Origin: Streptomyces actuosus
GTDB taxonomy: Bacteria > Actinomycetota > Actinomycetes > Streptomycetales > Streptomycetaceae
Assembly: GCF_016921115.1 (NCBI RefSeq)
Contig: NZ_JAFFZS010000024.1
Location: forward strand, 1-64,000
Direction: 5' to 3'
Length of the DNA stretch: 64,000 nt
Under the pieces are notes generated by a model. That model ran no database searches. It was not told the origin of the DNA and saw nothing but the letters and a program-made list of their open reading frames with translations. The position numbers were made by a program, and so were the translations under genes. Below, piece after piece: positions 1 to 8,053 of the stretch. Each line of letters starts with the position of its first letter. Position 1 is the stretch's first letter.

Positions 1-163
1 GTGCCGCGGCAGGCAACGTTCGCCCGTCAAGGAGCGGCGTCCGGTGCGTGCTCCCGGTGTGCCGGCCGGAAGCCCTCGTACTGGATGTACTCGGGCTTTC
101 GTCCGGTGCAGCGAGAGTGCGTGCCGGGCCTCGCGACGGGGCGAACGTCGCCTGGTGCGGCAC
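1..163. repeat. Inverted-repeat element, copy 1
   Basis: Two arms of about 28-29 bases face each other: 1-28 and 135-163. They match except at a few positions (both begin or end with GTGCCGC/GCGGCAC and contain AACGTTCGCC or GGCGAACGT). The centre holds an imperfect hairpin at about 66-106 that copy 2 (38650-38750) lacks; the left halves of both copies are nearly identical for about 65 bases. The element starts at the window edge, so its left limit is not certain. The rest of the stretch to 381 shows no gene or structure that I can support. Confidence 0.75.
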
Positions 164-381
164 TGGGTCCGGCGGCGAAGGCGTGCGTGCGACCGCACGG
201 CGGAGGGGCCGCCCACGAAACCGGGGTGCTCCTGGGCGGCCCCTCCGATGCCGCGAGCGGGCGTGGCGGGACGTCCTCGGGCCGTCCTGAGGGACCCCGG
301 TCCTGTGACCGAACGGCCGGCCAGGACGCCGTGTGCCGTTGCCGGCCGCCGCAGCGAAGTCGCCGGAACGGGGCCGGCGCG

Positions 382-1167
382 CTACGGCCGGGAGACGATG
401 CTCGGGCCGGGGTGCCCGGCATGCGCCGGGATCCGCAGCGCGGCCAGGACCGGCAGGTGGTCGGTGGCCGCCCGCAGGTCGGCCGGGGTGATCCCGGGGA
501 GCTCCTGGGGGACCCCGCAGCCGAGGACGTCGATGCCGGACGTGGCGAAGATCGCGTCGATGCGCCGGCCTGGGTCGCCGGGCCAGGTGTGCTCGCCTCC
601 CCACGGGGCGACGGCGCGGCAGTCCTGGAGGCGCCCGGCCAGGCGGCGGAAGGTGCGGCCCTCGGGACGCTCGTTGAGGTCACCGCCCGCGACGACGTGC
701 TCCGCGCCCAGGGCGTCGAGCCGGTCCAGGAGCAGGTCGCCCTGCGCGTACCGCTCCTCCTTCTCCAGCGACAGGTGGCAGCTGAGCACGCCGAGCCGGG
801 TCCCGCCGAACAGGACGACGGCGGTGGCGAAGCCGCGGCGGTGCAGGCCGGGGGTGTACGGCAGCAGGACGTCCTCGGTGCGGTCGACGGTGGCGCGCAG
901 GCTGCACAGGATCGCGGGGCCCGCGGCCGTGGCCCCGCCGGTGAGGATCACGAGGTCGGCGGCGTGGGCCAGCCGGGCGAGTTTCTTGCGCCAGCGGAAG
1001 AAGCGCGGGGCCTCCTGGACGAGGACCAGGTCGGGGGCGCAGGCCCGGATCACGCGGGCGAGGGCGTCGATGTCGTCGCGCATCGAACGGATGTTGTAGC
1101 TCAGAACCCGGATGACGGCTGAACCGTCTCCTTCGGTGCGGGAGTCGGGGAGCGGGAGCGGCGCCAT
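382..1167 (-). CDS. Endonuclease/exonuclease/phosphatase family protein
   Basis: A 261-residue protein of the EEP (DNase I-like) metal-dependent phosphoesterase superfamily. Visible family motifs are the N-terminal SYNIR (about residue 20), VLVQE with the metal-binding Glu, GGDLNERP in the middle, and the C-terminal ATDHLPV with the catalytic Asp-His. No signal peptide or membrane segment is seen, so it is probably cytoplasmic. The substrate (DNA, lipid head group or nucleotide) cannot be told from sequence. Start chosen at ATG 1167; a GTG 16 codons further in is an alternative. It lies just downstream of glkA in the same direction, 112 bases away. Confidence 0.85.
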   Translation of the reverse strand: MAPLPLPDSRTEGDGSAVIRVLSYNIRSMRDDIDALARVIRACAPDLVLVQEAPRFFRWRKKLARLAHAADLVILTGGATAAGPAILCSLRATVDRTEDVLLPYTPGLHRRGFATAVVLFGGTRLGVLSCHLSLEKEERYAQGDLLLDRLDALGAEHVVAGGDLNERPEGRTFRRLAGRLQDCRAVAPWGGEHTWPGDPGRRIDAIFATSGIDVLGCGVPQELPGITPADLRAATDHLPVLAALRIPAHAGHPGPSIVSRP

Positions 1168-1279
1168 GCCGATCAATGTACGGCCCCGCGGCCCGGAGCG
1201 CGGGGACCGCGCGCGGGCCGGTGTTCCTGGCCGGTCGCGCTGCCCCCCACGCTCTCGGGAAACCACCGCAGCGGTGCCG

Positions 1280-2233
1280 CTACATGATCGGGTCGGGTTC
1301 GCGGGCCAGGTCGGCCGCGCCCACCAGGCCGGCCTTGTTGCCCAGCTCGGCCCCGCGGACCTCGGCGACCGGGCGCCAGTTGCCGCCGACCAGCCAGCGC
1401 TTGTACGACTTGCGGATCGGGTCCAGAACCAGCTCGCCCTCGTCGGAGAGACCGCCGCCGACGATGAAGGCGGACGGGTCGAACAGGGACGCGAGGTCGG
1501 CGAGGCCGGCGCCGACCCAGCGGGCCAGCTCGCGGTAGGAGTCCACGGCGACCGGGTCGCCCTGCCGGGCGGCCATGGAGATGTGCTTGCCCTCGATGCC
1601 GTCCGGGGTGCCGTCGCCGAGCGCCAGCAGCACGTCGGCATTCTCGGGGGTGGCGTTGGCGCGCTGCTTGGCGTAGCGGACGAGGGCGCGGCCGGAGGCG
1701 TACTGCTCCCAGCAGCCCTGCGAGCCGCACCCGCACAGCAGGCCGTCGGGCACCATGCGGATGTGGCCGAACTCCGCGGCCACGCCGAAGTGGCCGCGGC
1801 GCAGCTTGTTGCCGATGATGATGCCGCCGCCGAGGCCGGTGCCGAGGGTGATGCAGATGACGTTCCGGTGGCCCTTGCCGGCGCCGAACTTGTACTCGCC
1901 CCAGGCAGCGGCGTTGGCGTCGTTCTCCACGACGACCGGAAGGCCCGCGCGTTCCTCGACCTTCTCCTTCAGCGGCTCGTTGCGCCAGTCGATGTTCGGG
2001 GCGAAGTAGACCGTCGAACGCTGGCGGTTGACGTATCCGGCGGCGCCGATGCCCACACCGACGATGTCGTGTCCCGCGCGTGCGCCCTCCACGGCCGAGG
2101 CGATGGCGTCCACGATGGCCTCGGGCGTGGTGGGGGTCGGCACCTTGAAGGTCGAGAGGATGTTGCCTTCCTCGTCGACCACGCCGGCCGCGATCTTCGT
2201 GCCGCCGATGTCGACGCCGATGGTGAGTCCCAT
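1280..2233 (-). CDS. glkA: ROK-family glucokinase
   Basis: A 317-residue cytoplasmic ATP-dependent glucokinase (glucose to glucose 6-phosphate). It opens with the phosphate-binding DIGGTK motif (residues 8-13). It has the ENDANAAAWGE sugar-binding region, TLGTGLGGG, and the ROK zinc signature CGCGSQGCWEQ. The length is typical for the family. In Streptomyces this is the enzyme needed for carbon catabolite repression as well as glycolysis (established knowledge of GlkA). ATG start with a purine-rich GAGGG about 5 bases upstream. The DUF5304 gene lies 99 bases upstream in the same direction and is probably co-transcribed. Confidence 0.96.
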   Translation of the reverse strand: MGLTIGVDIGGTKIAAGVVDEEGNILSTFKVPTPTTPEAIVDAIASAVEGARAGHDIVGVGIGAAGYVNRQRSTVYFAPNIDWRNEPLKEKVEERAGLPVVVENDANAAAWGEYKFGAGKGHRNVICITLGTGLGGGIIIGNKLRRGHFGVAAEFGHIRMVPDGLLCGCGSQGCWEQYASGRALVRYAKQRANATPENADVLLALGDGTPDGIEGKHISMAARQGDPVAVDSYRELARWVGAGLADLASLFDPSAFIVGGGLSDEGELVLDPIRKSYKRWLVGGNWRPVAEVRGAELGNKAGLVGAADLAREPDPIM

Positions 2234-2332
2234 GAATCCCTCAGTTTCGGTCGAGCCCCGCTACGGCCAACGGTACCCGAGGCCTTGCGGTCGGGGTTCC
2301 GTCGTCCGCCGGACGGACACGCCGGGGAAGGG

Positions 2333-2839
2333 TCAGTCGAGGTCGATGCGCTGCCCGGGACCGGTCCCCTCGCCGCCGTCGCCGCGGTCGGTGTCGCCGT
2401 CGCGCAGGCCACCGAGATCGTCGCGGAGGCCGGTGGTCCAGCGCGTCTCCTGGGCCTGGACGGCGGAGCGGTAGGCGGCGAGCAGTTCCCCGCCGGCGGC
2501 GGCCAGATGGTCGAAGACGTCCGGGTTGCGCTCGATGACCGGCTCGACGGCGGACCTGGCCTGCTCCACGACCTGCCGGACCACCTGCTGGGCGGCGGGC
2601 CCGGCGACCGCGCCGAGCAGGGGGGACTGCAGGCCGGTGAGCTTCTCGGCGACCGCGTCGACGAGCTTGCGCAGCTCCTCGGCGGCCGAACCGGCCGACG
2701 GGCCGTGGGCGGCGCGGCGGCGGGCCTTCTCCTCCGCGAGGTCCTCGGCGCAGGCGGTGGCCCACGCGTCGTCGTCGGTGTCGGCGGCGAGAGGCACCTC
2801 GTGCTCCGCGGGCTCGGGCGTGGGGCTCTCTTCGCTCAT
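2333..2839 (-). CDS. DUF5304-type acidic protein next to glucokinase
   Basis: A 168-residue acidic soluble protein with an Ala/Glu-rich helical centre (AAEELRKLVDAVAEKL, then QQVVRQVVEQARSAVEPVIE) and disordered ends. I recognise the DUF5304 type that sits directly upstream of glkA in streptomycetes; the S. coelicolor neighbour (SCO2127) has been linked genetically to glucose repression, from memory. No catalytic motif, signal peptide or membrane segment is visible. The start at 2839 is supported by AGGAG about 7 bases upstream. Biochemical role is unknown. Confidence 0.85.
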   Translation of the reverse strand: MSEESPTPEPAEHEVPLAADTDDDAWATACAEDLAEEKARRRAAHGPSAGSAAEELRKLVDAVAEKLTGLQSPLLGAVAGPAAQQVVRQVVEQARSAVEPVIERNPDVFDHLAAAGGELLAAYRSAVQAQETRWTTGLRDDLGGLRDGDTDRGDGGEGTGPGQRIDLD

Positions 2840-2896
2840 GACGGACTCCTGACTGCGGTTCGTCTCTCCGACGTTACCCGAACGGGGGTATGCGGT

Positions 2897-4069
2897 TCAC
2901 GGGGTGCGGGGCCACAGGCCCGGATCCGGCGCGAACCGGATGCGCAACTCGCCCTCGCGCAGGGCGGCGCCGTCGACGGTGCAGCGGCGCAGGGCGGAGG
3001 GCAGCGGGACGACACGGCGGAACGGGCCCGCGGTGACGACGAGTTCGTCGCCGCGCCGGACCAGGTCGAGTTCGTCGCGGGTGGCGCCGGGCAGCGGGAT
3101 GCGCCAGACGAGGACGCCGTCGTCGGCGAGCCGGTCGGTGACGGGCCACGCGGCCGGTGCGGTGTCGGGCGTGGCGCCGGGCAGCGCGAGCGCCGCCAGG
3201 TCGTCGGTGCCGCGCGGGTCGCGGCCCAGGTGGGCGACGGTGTGGACACCGCCGTACTCGTCCCGCCAGCCGTCCAGGGCCTTGCGCTGCTGGGCGACGG
3301 GCCCGGCCAGCCACGGTCCCGCCGCGTCGTCGGGCAGGACACGGGTCGCGACGAGCAGTTCCACGGGCAGGGCGCGCAGCGCGGCACCGAGGGCGGCGGT
3401 GCGCAGGCCGTCGGTGCCGGCCGGTCCGGGTTCGGCGACCAGGCGTACCGCGGTGCCGCGGTCGGCGAGGACGGCCTCCACGGCGGCCAGCTCCATGTCC
3501 CAGCGGGCGGCGGTGTCGTACAGCCACTCCCCGGGCATCGGCACGCCCGCGAGCCGGCCGAGGACCGGGCGCAGGGCGCGGGCGGCCTGCCGCTCGGGCG
3601 GGAGCAGGCGGCGCAGGTAGCGGCGGAGTTCCTCGGGGAGGGCGAGCAGGGCCAGGGCCTGCGGGACGGGCGGCAGGTCGACGACGAGCAGGTCGTGGGC
3701 CTCGGAGAGGGCGGCGTCGCGCAGCGCACGCAGGAGGGCGAGTTCCTCGGCCCCGGGCAGCGGGGTGACCTCTTCGGGGTCGAGGCGCGCGGCGCCCAGC
3801 AGGTCGAGGACGTTGGCCGCGCGGTCCTGGAAGGCGGCGAGGTCGTCGCGGAAGGCGGCGGGCGCGTCGGGCCGCCAGGCGGTGAGGCGCGGCGCGGCCT
3901 GCGTGGGGGACGGGCCGGTGGAGGTGCCGAGGACCGCGCCGAGGGTGTCGGTGCGGTCGGCGCTGAGCAGCAGGGTGCGGGTGCCCTCCTGGGCGGCGGT
4001 CAGTGCGGTGGCGGCGGCGACCGTCGTACGTCCGCTGCCGCCCGGGCCGGTGATCAAGAGGGTGCGCAT
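2897..4069 (-). CDS. ArsA/Get3-like P-loop ATPase with altered Walker A
   Basis: A 390-residue protein resembling the ArsA/GET3 class of SIMIBI ATPases: a P-loop at residues 8-16, a long helical middle, and a C-terminal segment (DELDLVRRGDELVVTAG, then RRVVPLPSALRR) like the small alpha-crystallin-type tail domain of bacterial ArsA homologues. The P-loop reads GPGGSGRTT, so the Walker A lysine and the deviant KGG lysine are both missing; ATP use is therefore in doubt. It is followed by the SRPBCC gene, the same pair as Rv2184c/Rv2185c in M. tuberculosis. A TAGCGT box (4078-4083) lies 8 bases before ATG 4069, suggesting a leaderless mRNA. Confidence 0.85.
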   Translation of the reverse strand: MRTLLITGPGGSGRTTVAAATALTAAQEGTRTLLLSADRTDTLGAVLGTSTGPSPTQAAPRLTAWRPDAPAAFRDDLAAFQDRAANVLDLLGAARLDPEEVTPLPGAEELALLRALRDAALSEAHDLLVVDLPPVPQALALLALPEELRRYLRRLLPPERQAARALRPVLGRLAGVPMPGEWLYDTAARWDMELAAVEAVLADRGTAVRLVAEPGPAGTDGLRTAALGAALRALPVELLVATRVLPDDAAGPWLAGPVAQQRKALDGWRDEYGGVHTVAHLGRDPRGTDDLAALALPGATPDTAPAAWPVTDRLADDGVLVWRIPLPGATRDELDLVRRGDELVVTAGPFRRVVPLPSALRRCTVDGAALREGELRIRFAPDPGLWPRTP

Positions 4070-4150
4070 GAGGGTGCACGCTACCGAAGCCGGGCCCCGC
4101 TCCCGGGCGCCCGGCGCGGCGACCGGCCCGGTCCGGTACCCACCGCCGGG

Positions 4151-4228
4151 TGGCGCGGGGTGCCGCCGCACGGCGGGGGACGGCGCGGGGTGCCGCCGCA
4201 CGGCGGGGGACGGCGCGGGGTGCCGCCG
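4151..4228. repeat. 30-bp tandem repeat, 2.6 copies
   Basis: Units 4151-4180 and 4181-4210 differ at one base and a partial third unit follows to 4228. It lies between the ArsA-like gene and the SRPBCC gene. Each unit contains CCGCCGCACGGCGG, itself a small hairpin. No coding role is evident. Confidence 0.8.
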
Positions 4229-4284
4229 GGCCCGCCGGCGTCTCCCGCGCGGCGTGGAACGGCGGACTGGGGGGCCGGCCCGGC

Positions 4285-4725
4285 CTACGGCACCGACTCC
4301 ACCCGCTTCTTCAGGCCCGCCAGCGCCCGGTCGATGATGACCTTCTCGGCCTTGCGCTTGATCATGCCGAGCATGGGGATCTTGACGTCGACGGTCAGCC
4401 GGTAGGTGACCTCGGTGGCGTCGGCGCCGGCCGGCTTCAGCAGGTAGGAGCCGTCCAGAGCGCGCAGCATCTGGGACTTGACCAGGGTCCACGAGACCTC
4501 GTCGTCACCGGCCCAGGTGTAGGCCAGCGTCTGGTCGTCCTTGATGGCCCCCGCGTCCATGACGAGCCTGACCTGCTCGGCGCGGCCCGCCTCGTCGGTC
4601 TTGAGGACCTCCGCCTCCTTCACCTCGCCGGTCCAGTCCGGATAGCGGGCGAAGTCGGCGATGACCGCCATGACGTCGGCCGGTGCCGCCTCGATCGTGA
4701 TGCTCGAGCTGGTGTGTTCCGCCAT
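4285..4725 (-). CDS. SRPBCC (START-like/cyclase) small protein
   Basis: A 146-residue protein of the SRPBCC helix-grip fold. It starts with SSSITIEAAPADVMAVIADF, has the ARYPDWTGEVKEAEVL segment typical of polyketide cyclase/COQ10-like members, and ends with the long C-terminal helix (EKVIIDRALAGLKKRVES). Such proteins hold a hydrophobic ligand in a deep pocket; the ligand here is unknown. Start ATG 4725 has GGAGG about 9 bases upstream. The ortholog in M. tuberculosis (TB16.3, Rv2185c) is also beside an ArsA-like ATPase, so the two probably work together. Confidence 0.88.
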   Translation of the reverse strand: MAEHTSSSITIEAAPADVMAVIADFARYPDWTGEVKEAEVLKTDEAGRAEQVRLVMDAGAIKDDQTLAYTWAGDDEVSWTLVKSQMLRALDGSYLLKPAGADATEVTYRLTVDVKIPMLGMIKRKAEKVIIDRALAGLKKRVESVP

Positions 4726-4849
4726 CGCCGTGGCTCCTCCAGATGCGGGCCGGTGAAAGGTCGGCAGGTGTGCTGCGTGTGCAGCGTGAAGGCTACCGCG
4801 CGGGCGACCGGCCGCCTTCACCCCGTCTGCGCACATCAGCGGGATTCCG

Positions 4850-5653
4850 TCACCACTCCAGCGCCCACGGCGTGCCCGTGCCCGCGAAGTGCCCCACGTT
4901 CACGCACTCGGTGGCCCCGATCCGCATCCGCCGCACCAGCGGCTGGTGGACGTGGCCGAAGAGCGAGTAGCGGGGGCGGGTCCGGCGGATCGCGTCCAGC
5001 AGGGCCCGGCTGCCGCGCTCGAAACGGCGCGCGACGGTGTCGTAGACCAGTTCGGGAACCTCCGGCGGGATATGCGTGCACAGCACGTCGACCTCGCCGA
5101 CGGCCTCGATCTTCGCCGCGTACTCCTCGTCGCTGATCTCGTAGGGCGTACGCATGGGCGTGCGCAGTCCGCCGCCGACGAACCCGAAGACCAGTCCCCC
5201 GATCTCGGCCCGCTGCCCGTCGAGGACCGTCGTGCCGGGCCCGGCGTACTCCCGCCACAGCGGCGGCATGTCGACGTTGCCGTAGGTGGCGTACGTCGGT
5301 GTGGGGAACGCCCGGAACAGCTCGTCGTACTGCCGACGCACCGCGCCCTCGATGACCTTGGCGCGATCGCCCTCGATGCCGGCCCACAACCGGACACCGA
5401 GTTCGCGGGCCTCCGTGAAGCGGCGGGCGGTGCGCAGCGCCACCATGCGGTCGGCGTTCTCCACTCCGAACAGGTCGGGGAAGATGCCGCGCGAGTGGTC
5501 GGCGTAGTCGAGGAAGAGGACCAGGTCGCCCAGGCAGATCAGGGCGTCCGCGCCGTCGCCTGCGCGGGTCAGGTCGCGCACATTGCCGTGGACGTCGCTG
5601 ACGACATGGACGCGGTGGCGCGTCCTGCGGTGTGCGGCCGGTGTGGGTGGCAT
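4850..5653 (-). CDS. Calcineurin-like metallophosphoesterase
   Basis: A 267-residue cytoplasmic phosphoesterase with the usual metal-binding series: SDVHGN, LGDLV, YGNVD, THIPPE and GHVH near the C terminus. The family hydrolyses phosphomono- or diesters with two divalent metals; the substrate is not evident. ATG 5653 was chosen over an upstream TTG at 5662; no clear ribosome binding site is visible for either. It faces away from the acyl-CoA ligase gene, leaving about 317 bases between them (5654-5970). In that gap I see no further gene, only the ligase ribosome binding site (AGGAG near 5958). Confidence 0.88.
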   Translation of the reverse strand: MPPTPAAHRRTRHRVHVVSDVHGNVRDLTRAGDGADALICLGDLVLFLDYADHSRGIFPDLFGVENADRMVALRTARRFTEARELGVRLWAGIEGDRAKVIEGAVRRQYDELFRAFPTPTYATYGNVDMPPLWREYAGPGTTVLDGQRAEIGGLVFGFVGGGLRTPMRTPYEISDEEYAAKIEAVGEVDVLCTHIPPEVPELVYDTVARRFERGSRALLDAIRRTRPRYSLFGHVHQPLVRRMRIGATECVNVGHFAGTGTPWALEW

Positions 5654-5970
5654 GACGATCAAGCGTAGGAGGAGGGCGCCCCCTGTGAACAGTGGCGGCC
5701 GGACCTGCGGTTACTGGCCTCGCGGGAAAGGGGTGGACTACTGTGCGCGAAGGAACGCCATTCCGTGTGACGCAGCGAACATCTCGCCGGGACCCCCTGT
5801 CGGAAAAGCCATACCGGCGGGTAACGTCCGGGCCGTCCAGTCGTGCTCAGGAATTCAACCAGTGGGCTCCGCGTCCCGCCGGCGACCTCCTGGGTGCCTG
5901 CCCGAGCCTTGGACCGCACCGTCGCATCACACAACGTCGTGGCGCCGGCGCCCTATGAGGAGCAGCAGTC

Positions 5971-7767
5971 TTGCGCGAGTTCAGCCTTCCGGCTTTGTAC
6001 GAGGTCCCTGCGGACGGCAACCTGACCGACATCGTCCGCAGAAACGCCGCGCAGCACCCGGATGTCGCCGTCATCGCCCGCAAGGTCGGCGGGGCGTGGC
6101 AGGACGTCACGGCCACGGCGTTCCTGGCCGAGGTGCACGCCGCCGCCAGGGGGCTGATCGCCTCCGGGGTCCAGCCCGGCGACCGGGTGGGCCTGATGTC
6201 CCGCACCCGGTACGAGTGGACGCTGCTGGACTTCGCGATCTGGTGCGCGGGCGCGGTCACCGTGCCGGTGTACGAGACCAGCTCCCCGGAGCAGGTGCAG
6301 TGGATCCTGTCCGACTCGGGCGCCACCGCCTGCATCACCGAGCTGGACGGCCACACGGCCGCCGTGGAGTCGGTGCGCGAGAAGCTGCCCGCCCTCAAGC
6401 ACGTCTGGCAGATCGAGGCCGGCGGCGTGGAGGAGCTGGGGCAGCTGGGCAAGGACGTCTCCGACGCGACGGTGGAGGAGCGCAGCTCGCTGGCGAAGGC
6501 CGACGACCCGGCCACCATCGTCTACACCTCGGGCACCACCGGCCGCCCCAAGGGCTGCGTCCTCACCCACCGCAGCTTCTTCGCCGAGTGCGGCAACGTC
6601 GTCGAGCGTCTGCGTCCGCTGTTCCGCACCGGCGAGTGCTCCGTCCTCCTCTTCCTGCCGCTCGCGCACGTCTTCGGCCGCCTGGTGCAGATCGCCCCGA
6701 TGATGGCGCCGATCAAGCTGGGCTGCGTGCCGGACATCAAGAACCTCACCGACGAGTTGGCCGCGTTCCGGCCCACGCTCATCCTCGGCGTGCCGCGGGT
6801 CTTCGAGAAGGTGTACAACTCGGCGCGGGCCAAGGCGCAGGCCGACGGCAAGGGCAAGATCTTCGACAGGGCCGCGGACACCGCGATCGCCTACAGCAAG
6901 GCGCTGGGCGAGCCCGCGGGTCCGTCGTTCGGCCTGAAGCTGAAGCACAAGGTGTTCGACAAGCTGGTCTACAGCAAGCTGCGCGCCGTCCTCGGCGGGC
7001 GCGGCGAGTACGCCATCTCAGGCGGCGCCCCGCTCGGCGAGCGCCTCGGCCACTTCTTCCGCGGGATCGGGTTCACCGTCCTGGAGGGCTACGGCCTGAC
7101 CGAGTCGTGCGCGGCCACCGCGTTCAACCCCTGGGACCGGCAGAAGATCGGCACGGTCGGCCAGCCGCTGCCGGGGTCCGTGGTGCGGATCGCGGACGAC
7201 GGCGAGGTGCTGCTCCACGGCGACCACCTGTTCAAGGAGTACTGGAACAACCCGAAGGCCACCGCGGAGGCGCTGGCCGACGGCTGGTTCCACACCGGTG
7301 ACATCGGCACCCTCGACGAGGACGGGTACCTGCGGATCACCGGCCGCAAGAAGGAGATCATCGTCACCGCGGGCGGCAAGAACGTCGCCCCGGCCGTGAT
7401 CGAGGACCGCATCCGCGCACACGCGCTGGTCGCGGAGTGCATGGTGGTCGGCGACGGCCGGCCGTTCGTGGGCGCGCTCGTCACCATCGACGAGGAGTTC
7501 CTGGGCCGCTGGGCCGCCGAGCACGGCAAGCCGGCCGGCTCCACCGCGGCGTCGCTGTGCGAGGACCCGGACCTGGTCGCGGCCATCCAGTCGGCCGTCG
7601 ACGACGGCAACACCGCGGTGTCGAAGGCGGAGTCGGTGCGCAAGTTCCGCATCCTGCCGTCCCAGTTCACGGAGGAGGCGGGCCACATCACGCCGTCGCT
7701 GAAGCTGAAGCGCAACGTCGTGGCGAACGACTTCGCGAACGAGATCGAGGCGATCTACGCGAAGTAA
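5971..7767 (+). CDS. Long-chain acyl-CoA synthetase (FadD15-like)
   Basis: A 598-residue AMP-forming ligase that activates long-chain fatty acids to acyl-CoA through an acyl-adenylate. Motifs: YTSGTTGRPKGC (P-loop, about residue 190), LEGYGLTES, YLRITGRKKEIIVTAGGKN (A8/hinge) and the C-terminal lysine region SLKLKRN. Start is TTG 5971 with AGGAG 10-13 bases upstream. It is cytoplasmic or membrane-associated. The mycobacterial counterpart (fadD15) also sits beside pimB, pointing to an old link with envelope lipid supply. Confidence 0.92.
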   Translation: MREFSLPALYEVPADGNLTDIVRRNAAQHPDVAVIARKVGGAWQDVTATAFLAEVHAAARGLIASGVQPGDRVGLMSRTRYEWTLLDFAIWCAGAVTVPVYETSSPEQVQWILSDSGATACITELDGHTAAVESVREKLPALKHVWQIEAGGVEELGQLGKDVSDATVEERSSLAKADDPATIVYTSGTTGRPKGCVLTHRSFFAECGNVVERLRPLFRTGECSVLLFLPLAHVFGRLVQIAPMMAPIKLGCVPDIKNLTDELAAFRPTLILGVPRVFEKVYNSARAKAQADGKGKIFDRAADTAIAYSKALGEPAGPSFGLKLKHKVFDKLVYSKLRAVLGGRGEYAISGGAPLGERLGHFFRGIGFTVLEGYGLTESCAATAFNPWDRQKIGTVGQPLPGSVVRIADDGEVLLHGDHLFKEYWNNPKATAEALADGWFHTGDIGTLDEDGYLRITGRKKEIIVTAGGKNVAPAVIEDRIRAHALVAECMVVGDGRPFVGALVTIDEEFLGRWAAEHGKPAGSTAASLCEDPDLVAAIQSAVDDGNTAVSKAESVRKFRILPSQFTEEAGHITPSLKLKRNVVANDFANEIEAIYAK

Positions 7768-7910
7768 CCCGCCGTCCGCTCCGCCCCGGACGCCGCGTCA
7801 CCGGGCGGTCGGCGGCCGGCGGGGGCCGACCGGGTCCGTCGCGGGTGTCGCGCGGGTCGGGGCACCCGCCCGGCGTGCGGCGGCAGTCCCCGCACCGGGC
7901 GCCCCGCACC

Positions 7911-7939
7911 CGGCGGGCGAACGTCGCCCGCCGCGGCAC
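7911..7939. repeat. Single arm of the inverted-repeat element (degenerate)
   Basis: These 29 bases match the right arms of the elements at 135-163 and 38722-38750 at most positions (shared core GGCGAACGT and end GCGGCAC or GTGGCAC). No left arm was found nearby. It lies between two convergent genes. The surrounding 7768-8053 stretch is GC-rich and shows no gene. Confidence 0.5.
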
Positions 7940-8053
7940 CGGTCAGGTCGGGCGCGGCCCGCCGCGGCGTGGAGGGCCCCGAGGGGGGCGCCGGGAACCG
8001 CGCCGGCACCGCGGCCGACGGACGCACGCACCGCAGCGCTTCCGGCGGAGCGC

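Noticed and set aside
1112..4405. Very long plus-strand open frame opposite glkA and the ArsA-like gene
   Set aside because: Its protein is low-complexity Gly/Ala/Arg-rich with no domains; it is the antisense shadow of strong GC3-biased genes. The same applies to the long frames at 38693-41929 (plus), 48427-52860 (minus) and 42858-44843 (plus).
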